Assembly (NCBI GenBank): GCA_900549025.1
Contig: URMZ01000003.1
Span: 35,124 to 99,123 of the forward strand
Origin: an uncultured Collinsella sp.
GTDB lineage: Bacteria; Actinomycetota; Coriobacteriia; Coriobacteriales; Coriobacteriaceae
Direction of reading: 5' to 3'
Length of the DNA: 64,000 nt
The notes beneath the pieces were generated by a model, which did not search any database, was not told where the DNA came from, and worked only from the letters and a program-made list of their open reading frames with translations. Positions 57,785 to 64,000 of this stretch are shown here, piece by piece. The translations under genes and the position numbers were made by a program. Each line of letters begins with the position of its first letter. Position 1 is the first letter of the stretch.

Positions 57785-58258
57785 ATGAGTGTTGTTATGG
57801 CACGAATCGACAATCGCCTGCTTCACGGCATCATCGTGACGCAGTGGGCCCCGGTGTCGGGCGCAACCCGAGTCATGGTCATCGACGACAAGGTCGCCGG
57901 CGACGAGGTCCTGAAGTCCACCATGAGGATGGCGCGCCCCGCGGGCATGGCCGTCTCGATCATCTCCGAGGAGACCGCGCTCAAGAACTTCGCGGCAGGC
58001 AAGTACGACCGCGAGAAGGTCTTCGTCATCGCGAAAGAGCCCGAGACGATGCTTCACCTGGCCGAGTCGGGCGTCGAGTTCCCGTCGCTGATCGTCGGTG
58101 GCTCGCTCGTCAAGGAGGACGGCATCCAGCTCACCCAGCGCGCCTACGCCTCCGCGGAGAACGTCCAGAGCTACAAGGCGCTCATCGCCCGCGGTGTCAA
58201 GGTGACGGCCCAGTTCGTGCCCGCCGACAAGCCCGTCTCCGTCGCAGACCTCATCTAA
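57785..58258 (+). CDS. PTS mannose/fructose/sorbose family IIB
   Basis: 157 residues from ATG 57785 (site AGGAGC). 'MARIDNRLLHGIIVTQW' holds the phosphorylated His (residue 14). Then 'VMVIDDKVAGDE', 'FVIAKEPETMLHLAESGVEFPSLIVGG', as in IIB of the mannose class. First gene of the operon, 124 bases after the LevR-like gene. Confidence 0.92.
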   Translation: MSVVMARIDNRLLHGIIVTQWAPVSGATRVMVIDDKVAGDEVLKSTMRMARPAGMAVSIISEETALKNFAAGKYDREKVFVIAKEPETMLHLAESGVEFPSLIVGGSLVKEDGIQLTQRAYASAENVQSYKALIARGVKVTAQFVPADKPVSVADLI

Positions 58259-58267
58259 GGAGGGAAC

Positions 58268-59053
58268 ATGGTCAACTTCACTATCCTGCAGGTGGTCCTT
58301 CTGACCCTGCTGGCCTTCATCAAGCACGTCGATTACTACGGCATCCCGATGATCTTCGTCAACTACGCCGTCTTCTGGGGCCTCATCACCGGCGTCGTCA
58401 TGGGTGACTGGAAGACCGGCCTCGCCATCGGCGGCACTATCCAGCTCATGCAGCTCGGCGTCGCGGGCTTCGGCGGCTCTTCGATCCCCGACTACGGCAC
58501 GATGGCCATCATCGCCACCGCCTACGGCGTGACCCTGGGCTCGGACACGGGCCTCGCCATCGGCCTGCCGGTCGGCATGCTCGGCATCCAGCTCGACGTC
58601 ATTGCCAAGATCCTCAACGGCTTCGTCGTCGAGAAGTCCCAGAAGTTCTGCGACGAGGGCAAGTTCAAGCAGATGAACGCCATCCTGTGGGTCTGCCCCG
58701 TGCTCTTCGGCCTGTGCGCCGCCCTGCCCGTCTTTGTCTCCGTGACCCTCGGCCAGCCCGCCGTCAACTGGCTCCTCGAGGTTATGCCCCAGTGGTTCCT
58801 CTCCGGCCTCACCCTCGCCGGCAAGATGCTCCCGGCCGTCGGCATCGCGATGCTGCTGCGTTACATGCCCACTGGCAAGTACTTCCAGTACCTGCTCGCC
58901 GGCTTCTTCCTCTCGGCCTTCCTGAACGTGCCCATCATCGGCGCCGCCATCGTCGGCGTTGCCCTCGCGATCGCGTTCTACCAGCGTGCCGAGAGGGACA
59001 CCGAGCTCGCCGCCCACGCTTCCGCAGACGCCTTCATCGGAGAGGATGAGTAA
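58268..59053 (+). CDS. PTS mannose family IIC permease
   Basis: 261 residues, hydrophobic with about seven TM segments. 'GVVMGDWKTGLAIGGTIQLMQLGVAGFGGSSIPDYGTMAIIATAYG' (in parts) is the conserved IIC-Man core. AAGGAGG before the ATG. Works with IID at 59056. Confidence 0.93.
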   Translation: MVNFTILQVVLLTLLAFIKHVDYYGIPMIFVNYAVFWGLITGVVMGDWKTGLAIGGTIQLMQLGVAGFGGSSIPDYGTMAIIATAYGVTLGSDTGLAIGLPVGMLGIQLDVIAKILNGFVVEKSQKFCDEGKFKQMNAILWVCPVLFGLCAALPVFVSVTLGQPAVNWLLEVMPQWFLSGLTLAGKMLPAVGIAMLLRYMPTGKYFQYLLAGFFLSAFLNVPIIGAAIVGVALAIAFYQRAERDTELAAHASADAFIGEDE

Positions 59054-59055
59054 CC

Positions 59056-59889
59056 ATGGAAAACGAGAACATCACCGCCGCCGCCGAGGGCAAGCCCTCC
59101 GGCTACAAGGTCACCAAGAAGGACCTGCGCAACGCGAACTGGCGCTGGCTCATGAGCGTGTGTACCTTCAACTACCAGACCCAGCAGGGCGCCTCAGTCG
59201 CCTACGCCCTCTCGCCGGTCCTGAGGAAGATCTACACGAACGACGAGGACTATAAGCAAGCGCTCAACAACCACTTCCGCTACTACAACACCCAGCCTTG
59301 GCTCGCCGCCATCATCCTTGGCGCCTGCGTGGCCATGGAGGAACGCGACGGCCTAGCGGCGGCGGACGCCGTCCAAGACCTGAAGATCGGCACCATGGGA
59401 CCGCTCGCCGGCGTCGGCGACTCCCTGCTCATGACCATGATCCCGACCATCATGGGCTCCATCGCCGCCTACATGGCCATCGAGGGCAACCCCGTGGGAG
59501 CCGGCATCTGGTTCGCGCTCATCTTGGCCATCTTCTGGGTCCGCATGCACGCCCTCGAGTTCGGCTACAAGCAGGGCGTGAAGCTCGTCACCGACTTCAG
59601 CGAGAAGCTTCCCAACCTCACTGCCGCCGCCTCCGTGCTCGGCCTCACCGTGGTCGGCTGCCTCATCGCCTCGGTCATCGGCGTCACCTGCCCGATTAGC
59701 TTCAGCTTTGGCGACGTCTCGATGGAGATTCAGCCGCTGCTCGACAAGATCCTGCCTGCCATGATCCCCGCTGCCATCACGGGAAGCGCGTATTACCTTC
59801 TTACCAAGAAGAACGCGAGCATGACGGCCCTCATCCTCGTGGTGATTGTCCTCGCGATGGTCGCCTCCGCCGCCGGCATCCTCGCTTAG
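59056..59889 (+). CDS. PTS mannose family IID permease
   Basis: 277 residues, 2 bases after IIC. 'QGASVAYALSPVLRKIY', 'YYNTQPWLAAIILGACVAMEE', 'GTMGPLAGVGDSLLMTMIPTIMGSIAA' are typical of IID-Man. Forms the membrane channel with IIC. Confidence 0.94.
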   Translation: MENENITAAAEGKPSGYKVTKKDLRNANWRWLMSVCTFNYQTQQGASVAYALSPVLRKIYTNDEDYKQALNNHFRYYNTQPWLAAIILGACVAMEERDGLAAADAVQDLKIGTMGPLAGVGDSLLMTMIPTIMGSIAAYMAIEGNPVGAGIWFALILAIFWVRMHALEFGYKQGVKLVTDFSEKLPNLTAAASVLGLTVVGCLIASVIGVTCPISFSFGDVSMEIQPLLDKILPAMIPAAITGSAYYLLTKKNASMTALILVVIVLAMVASAAGILA

Positions 59890-59915
59890 CTTCGACCCAA
59901 GAGATTGGTGAATCA

Positions 59916-60314
59916 ATGAGAAAGATAGTTGTGGCGAGCCATTCCCTTCTCGCCCAGGGCTTCAAGGACACCCTCGAGTTCCTTACGGGTAAGAGCGACG
60001 CCGTCAACGCCGTGTGCGCCTACGTGAACGACAACGGCGAGGGGCTCGACGCGGCGGTCGAGGCGGCGCTTTCGGGCACTGACGAGGTCGTCGTCCTTAC
60101 CGACGCGCTCGGCGGCAGCGTGAACCAGCGCTTCTCCCGCTTCGCCTCCGACCGGATCCACGTGATCGCGGGTGTCAACCTCCCGCTCGCCATGACGGTC
60201 GCGCTCGCGCGCCCCGACGAGAAACTCGACTTCGACGCCCTCGTCGACGAGGCGCGCCAGCAGATCGTCTACGTGAACGGTGCCAGTTCCGCCGAGTGCG
60301 AAGACGACGAATAG
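59916..60314 (+). CDS. PTS mannose family IIA
   Basis: 132 residues. 'KIVVASHSLLAQGFKDTLEFLTG' contains the phosphorylated His (residue 9). 'VVVLTDALGGSVNQRF' is the conserved IIA-Man region. Being separate from IIB, it completes a four-subunit transporter. Confidence 0.92.
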   Translation: MRKIVVASHSLLAQGFKDTLEFLTGKSDAVNAVCAYVNDNGEGLDAAVEAALSGTDEVVVLTDALGGSVNQRFSRFASDRIHVIAGVNLPLAMTVALARPDEKLDFDALVDEARQQIVYVNGASSAECEDDE

Positions 60315-60326
60315 AGGAGGTCGACG

Positions 60327-61451
60327 ATGAGAGAGTTCCTTAAGGACGTGTGGATGCACGGCGGTGAGGAAAGCCGCGCCATCACCCCCGAGAACATCAC
60401 GGGCGAGAAGGGCCGCGCCGCCATGTCGGCCAGCCACCTCGGCGTCGGCCGCAAGGGCTCGTGCTGCGTGCCCCTTGAGTCCGGCGAGACCATCACGCTC
60501 GCGGACATCGAGGGCCCCGGCATCATCCGCCACATCTGGATGACCGTCCCCGACAAGACCGCCGCCGGCAGCTTCGTCATGCGCGACCTCGTGCTGCGCT
60601 TCTACTGGGACGACGAGGAGACCCCCTCGGTCGAGTGCCCTGTCGGCGACTTCTTCTGCAACGGCTTCGGTGAGCGCGCCATCGTCAACTCGATGCCCAT
60701 CTGCGTGAACCCGACGGGCGGCATGAACTGCTACTTCGAGATGCCTTTCAGGAAGCACGCCAAGGTCACGCTTACGAGCGAGCACCCCGGGTTCATTAAG
60801 TACATCTTCTACACGTTCAACTACGCGCTCACCGACGTGCCGGACGACGCCATGTACTTCCACGCCCGTTTTAACCGCGAGCGCAGCACCCGCAGGGGCG
60901 TCGACTACACCGTGCTCGACGGCGTGCGCGGTAAGGGCTACTACGTCGGCACCTACATGGCCCTGTGCGCCCTGGAGCGCTATTGGTGGGGCGAGGGCGA
61001 GATGAAGTTCTTCCTCGACGGCGACGAGGAGTTTCCCACGGTCACCTCGACGGGAGCCGAGGACTACTTCGGCGGTGCCTGGGCCTTCCTCGACAGGCCG
61101 CCCCACGCGCTGCCCGAGGCGCAGTGCTTCAACACGCTGTTCGCCGGCTACCCGTACCGCTCGACGCGCGACGCCACGCGCGACCGCTTCAGCGCGGGCA
61201 AGCCGAACCCGAACCCGATGCTCGCGACCAACGACGACGCGCTGCCCAGGCACGGCCTCTACAGGTGGCACCTTCCCGACCCGATCTCGTTCAAGGAGGA
61301 CCTGCGCGTGACGTTCCAGGACCTCGGCAACGACGACATCAAGCTCTACGAGCGCGAGGACGACATCTCCACCGTCGCCTACTGGTACCAAAGCGAGCCG
61401 CACGCCGTGCTCGCCCCGTTTGCCGCAAGGCAGGACCGCGTGCCCAGGTAG
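60327..61451 (+). CDS. GH172 (DUF2961) glycosidase
   Basis: 374 residues, no signal peptide. DUF2961 core: 'SCCVPLESGETITLADIEGPGIIRHIWMTVP', 'LVLRFYWDDEETPSVECPVGDFF', 'NSMPICVNPTGGMNCYFEMPF', 'FPTVTSTGAEDYFGGAW' (in parts). Characterised GH172 enzymes act on difructose dianhydride or alpha-D-fructo/arabinofuranosides. Here it would cut an imported, possibly phosphorylated, sugar in the cytoplasm. AGGAGG before the ATG; 12 bases after IIA. Confidence 0.9.
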   Translation: MREFLKDVWMHGGEESRAITPENITGEKGRAAMSASHLGVGRKGSCCVPLESGETITLADIEGPGIIRHIWMTVPDKTAAGSFVMRDLVLRFYWDDEETPSVECPVGDFFCNGFGERAIVNSMPICVNPTGGMNCYFEMPFRKHAKVTLTSEHPGFIKYIFYTFNYALTDVPDDAMYFHARFNRERSTRRGVDYTVLDGVRGKGYYVGTYMALCALERYWWGEGEMKFFLDGDEEFPTVTSTGAEDYFGGAWAFLDRPPHALPEAQCFNTLFAGYPYRSTRDATRDRFSAGKPNPNPMLATNDDALPRHGLYRWHLPDPISFKEDLRVTFQDLGNDDIKLYEREDDISTVAYWYQSEPHAVLAPFAARQDRVPR

Positions 61452-61478
61452 GGTCGCCTCGAAACAAGCCAACGTTAT

Positions 61479-61515
61479 GGGCGCCCGCGGTTGACCATGA
61501 CTGCGGGCGTCCCTT
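61479..61515 (+). terminator. Hairpin between GH172 and ROK kinase
   Basis: Stem GGGCGCCCGCGGT with ACTGCGGGCGTCCC, 8-base loop, followed by TTTG. A partial terminator or processing site that would lower kinase expression relative to the PTS genes. Confidence 0.62.
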
Positions 61516-61530
61516 TGTAAGGAGGATCAC

Positions 61531-62415
61531 ATGAGCGAAAAGCAAATGAGGCTCGGCGCCCTCGAGGCCGGCGGGACCAAGATGGTCTGTGCCGTGGTGT
61601 CCGGCGACGGCGAGGTCCTCGACCGTATGGAGACCCCGACGCTTATGCCCGCCGAGACCGTCCCGCAAATGGTCGAGTGGTTCACCGCCCGCGATGTGGA
61701 CGCGTTGGGCATCGGCGCCTTCGGCCCGACCTGCGTCGACCCCAACGATGAGCGCTACGGTTCCATCCTCCAGACGCCCAAGCTCGCGTGGCGAGGCTAT
61801 GGTCTTCGCGCCGCGTTCGCCGACGCCCTCGGGATTCCGGTGGCCTACGACACGGACGTGAACGTTGCCTGCCTCGGCGAAGTAGTCTTCGGCTGCTGCA
61901 AGGGGCTCGAGGACGCCGTCTACGTGACCATCGGCACCGGCGTGGGCGCGGGCGTCATGTGCGCGGGCAGGCTCCTTCACGGCATGCTGCACCCCGAGGC
62001 CGGCCACATGCTGGTAAGGACCCGTCCCACCGAGGAGGGACGCTGCGTCTGCCCGAGCCACGCAAGCTGCCTCGAGGGCCTCGCCTCCGGCCCCGCCATC
62101 GCCGCGCGCTGGGGAAAGCCCGCGGCCGAGCTCGCGGACAACGCTGAGGTGTGGGCGCTCGAGGGGGATTATCTGGGGCAGATGTGCGCGAACCTCGTGC
62201 TCATGTACTCGCCTCGCCGTATCGTCCTCGGCGGCGGCGTGATGCACCAGGAGCAGCTCTACGGCATCGTCCGCAAGAAGACCCTCGAATATCTGGGTGG
62301 CTACATCCAGACCGCCGAGCTTAAGGACATAGAGAGCTACATCTGCGCCCCGGGCTGCGGCGGCGACCAAGGAATCCTTGGCGCGGCCGAGCTGGCAAGA
62401 AGGGCGCTCGCGTAA
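61531..62415 (+). CDS. ROK family sugar kinase (fructokinase-like)
   Basis: 294 residues, AAGGAGG before ATG 61531. ATP site 'LGALEAGGTKMVCAVVSG', 'GIGAFGPTCVDPNDERYGSILQTPKLAW', catalytic Asp in 'VAYDTDVNVACLGE', 'TIGTGVGAGVM', and the zinc-binding 'HPEAGHMLV' to 'CVCPSHASCLEGLASG', features of fructokinases of the ROK group. Phosphorylates the free hexose freed by GH172. Confidence 0.9.
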   Translation: MSEKQMRLGALEAGGTKMVCAVVSGDGEVLDRMETPTLMPAETVPQMVEWFTARDVDALGIGAFGPTCVDPNDERYGSILQTPKLAWRGYGLRAAFADALGIPVAYDTDVNVACLGEVVFGCCKGLEDAVYVTIGTGVGAGVMCAGRLLHGMLHPEAGHMLVRTRPTEEGRCVCPSHASCLEGLASGPAIAARWGKPAAELADNAEVWALEGDYLGQMCANLVLMYSPRRIVLGGGVMHQEQLYGIVRKKTLEYLGGYIQTAELKDIESYICAPGCGGDQGILGAAELARRALA

Positions 62416-62447
62416 CTTGCGCTCTCTCCGCCATACAACGCGTTAAG

Positions 62448-62500
62448 AAAAGACGAGCGCTTCTTGCCAATTGGGCGGCAAGAAGTGCTCGTCTTTTGCA
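62448..62500. terminator. Strong bidirectional terminator
   Basis: 21-base stem with one mismatch (AAAAGACGAGCGCTTCTTGC pairing GCAAGAAGTGCTCGTCTTTT), AATTGGGC-type loop. Ends the PTS operon on plus and the methyltransferase gene on minus. Confidence 0.92.
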
Positions 62501-62510
62501 TTTTTGCCTC

Positions 62511-63341
62511 TCAAAATCTTATTTTCACGATTTGCATTTTCATCCCGTTGTCACCGACCCTTGCGAGAAACCGGAAAAAGCCGCTGACGGAAGGGTCTCT
62601 CAAATCGTTGTAACCCAGCATATAGCCGCGACTTGTGACCTGCAGACGGCTGTCCCACGCGCCGATTTCCTTGGCGGCATCCGAAACCGCAAAATATGCC
62701 CCAACATCCTTGATTTTTGCAGTCTTAAGCCATGTTTTTGCGATCATCTTTACTGCCGTCCGATTGGCAGCATCAAAGATCAGCACACCGCCGGGGAAAG
62801 CGTCCGCCATCTCCCGCACCAGTTCCCGGACCTGCTGGGTCAGAAAGTAATAGAACACCCCGGAGGCAAAGAACACCGCCCCGCCGGAGGCATCGATTTT
62901 GCCAAACCATGCGGTGTCTTTCAGATCGCAGGGGATATTTTGTTCTCTATCCTCGGCGGGCAGCAGCTGCTGCCGCAAGGCAATCACATCCGGGAAGTCC
63001 AGATTGTAGATCTTGCATCTACCGTTGTCGCAGGTTCTGCCGGTGTTGTCCAGCCCACAGCCCAGATTGACCACCGCCGCATTGGGGTGGCCTTTCAGGT
63101 AATCCCGCACCTCGAAAGCAAGATCACTCTGCCGCATCGCCACCTCCAGCGCACCAAAGCGCTGCATCAGGCTGCGGGAGTTTTTCTCTGCCTCTGAAAA
63201 GTCGTAGTCAATCTGGTCGAGCAGACGAACCGCTGCTTCATCCCTGTAAAGGTTCGGGTACAGCTCCGTACACAGCTTCCGGGAATACAGCGGGAGGATC
63301 AGCGTCTCCTGAACGGTGTTTTTCTCAATTTTACATTTCAT
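62511..63341 (-). CDS. Class I methyltransferase, LCM/O-methyltransferase-like
   Basis: 276 residues. 'NAAVVNLGCGLDNTGRTCDNG' is the SAM-binding motif I of the leucine carboxyl methyltransferase (PF04072) family, followed by 'IYNLDFPDVIALRQQLLP', 'FFASGVFYYFLTQQVRELV' and 'VLIFDAANRTAVKM'. Codon use is more AT-rich and differs from neighbours, and it stands alone between a terminator and IS debris. It was probably acquired from a Firmicute. Site GAGGAAG before the ATG. Substrate unknown. Confidence 0.82.
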   Translation of the reverse strand: MKCKIEKNTVQETLILPLYSRKLCTELYPNLYRDEAAVRLLDQIDYDFSEAEKNSRSLMQRFGALEVAMRQSDLAFEVRDYLKGHPNAAVVNLGCGLDNTGRTCDNGRCKIYNLDFPDVIALRQQLLPAEDREQNIPCDLKDTAWFGKIDASGGAVFFASGVFYYFLTQQVRELVREMADAFPGGVLIFDAANRTAVKMIAKTWLKTAKIKDVGAYFAVSDAAKEIGAWDSRLQVTSRGYMLGYNDLRDPSVSGFFRFLARVGDNGMKMQIVKIRF

Positions 63342-63418
63342 AGGTTTCTTCCTCAGTGAATAAAAACTGTCATAATTGCCGCCAGCACAGCCTTGATTAT
63401 CGACTTTATCCGAACACC

Positions 63419-63456
63419 TCCCACATTCATCCGCACATGTGCGGATGAATGTGGGA
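63419..63456. repeat. 38-bp perfect palindrome
   Basis: Perfect inverted repeat centred at 63437/63438 (core CATCCGCACATGTGCGGATG). It lies between the methyltransferase gene and the IS30-like transposase. Options: two abutting IS ends, a palindromic target of an IS30-class element, or a terminator-like hairpin. Confidence 0.85.
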
Positions 63457-63508
63457 ACCCGATACCCTGAGGGCCGGGCCGGCCGGCCCCGGGAGATCGG
63501 AGGACGGC

Positions 63509-63945
63509 ATGTCCGGAAAGAAGAACAGGGGCTCCGCGAGGGCGGTCCCGAGGGCCTACGGAAGGCTCACGAGGCACGAGCGGGACACGGTCCAGAGGAT
63601 GCTGGAGCGCGGGGCGTCGTGCAGGGAGATCGCGAGGGAGCTGGGCAGGTCGCCCTCGACGGTGAGCGCCGAGGTGGCGTCGCACAGGTTCGTGACGGCG
63701 CCGAAGGCCAGGCGCGGCGAGCGCGTGGACGCCTCCGCCGACCTGTCGGCGGCCTGCCCGCGCCTGGCGGCGTGGCCGCGATGCTGCAACGGCTGCGGCC
63801 GGTACCGCGCGATCGGCTGCAAGCGCCGCCCCCACGTCTTCTACGAGGCCCGGGCCGCGCAGCTGTGCGCCGACTCGGTCCTCGTCTCGTCCAGGCGCGG
63901 GGTAGACGCCGACGAGCCCGCCGCGGCGGCCAGGCTGGAGGCCAT
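63509..63945 (+). pseudogene. IS30-type transposase, interrupted
   Basis: Starts at ATG 63509 behind GGAGGACG. N-terminal HTH 'YGRLTRHERDTVQRMLERGASCREIARELGRSPSTVSAEV' (in parts) of IS30 transposases, then a Cys-rich 'CCNGCGRYRAIGCKRRP' stretch. Codons stay GC-rich until about 63945, where the base composition changes to the end of another element, so the DDE catalytic part is separated from this start. Confidence 0.75.
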
Positions 63946-64000
63946 TGTTAGCGCTAATCTAAAATTGACCACTTTCGCAAACGCATCTCGCCGAATGCGC
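63946..64000. mobile_element. Probable end of a second insertion sequence (IS21-like)
   Basis: The sequence TGTTAGCGCTAATC followed by AAAATTGACCACTTT is typical of the terminal repeats of IS21-class elements and breaks the IS30 gene. Only 55 bases are visible, so the family is tentative. Confidence 0.5.

Noticed and set aside
57320..59017. 565-codon minus-strand open frame opposite LevR and the PTS
   Set aside because: Shadow of IIB and IIC genes; His/Asp/Gly/Val-rich composition without any motif.
59913..61472. 519-codon minus-strand open frame opposite GH172 and IIA
   Set aside because: Shadow frame; the plus strand has complete family signatures and ribosome sites.

Overview
The window looks like a high-GC Coriobacteriia (Actinomycetota) chromosome, most likely Collinsella or a close relative. 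This is inferred from the MurT/GatD-type peptidoglycan amidation gene, the fermentative dehydrogenases, the mannose-family PTS and the dense GC-rich coding; I ran no searches. About 60% of the window (positions 1 to about 38,790) is one temperate siphophage-like prophage. Its left end is cut off by the window edge, and its right end abuts a tRNA-Glu(UUC) gene. The rest is host chromosome, ending in insertion-sequence debris.

Prophage layout, from right to left, which is the direction of most transcription. A serine integrase (37354-38793) reads into the tRNA-Glu gene. A repressor and a divergent small HTH gene (36410-36979) flank three 16-bp operators. An early minus-strand operon (36435 to 25172) carries small regulators, RusA, DUF1351, ERF recombinase, SSB, a replication initiator with internal repeats, a helicase loader, HNH, DUF4406, a frameshifted C5 methyltransferase, MazG-like and several tiny proteins. 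It meets an oppositely oriented accessory operon (22972-25110) at a strong terminator. Between that operon and the late genes lies an array of palindromes (22794-22895). The late operon runs leftwards: HTH, PP-loop enzyme, small and large terminase, portal, SAP/SH3-like protein, MuF with a RelA/SpoT-like C-terminal domain, thioredoxin-like protein, scaffold, decoration protein, gpE-type capsid, head-tail connectors, tail tube, tail chaperones with a -1 frameshift site, tape measure, distal tail and tail tip. No lysis genes are seen; they are probably beyond the left edge.

The most notable system is a complete diversity-generating retroelement (DGR) at the left end, in the order target gene with variable repeat, avd, template repeat, reverse transcriptase. 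All 14 differences between the two repeats over their matching 128 bp fall at template adenines on the coding strand. They change eight residues of the C-terminal fold of a tail-tip protein, so the phage probably diversifies its receptor-binding surface.

Host part: a fused MurT-GatD protein, two TPR-like proteins, an iron alcohol dehydrogenase, two GldA-type dehydrogenases, a polyferredoxin, YchF, asparaginase and GuaA. A carbohydrate locus follows: LevR-like regulator, mannose-family PTS IIB-IIC-IID-IIA, a GH172 (DUF2961) enzyme and a ROK kinase. Together these suggest uptake, intracellular cleavage and phosphorylation of a fructose- or arabinose-type glycan. The right end holds a foreign-looking methyltransferase, a 38-bp perfect palindrome, and an IS30-type transposase cut by what looks like the end of a second IS. 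Coordinates of short sites were counted by eye and may be off by one or two bases.
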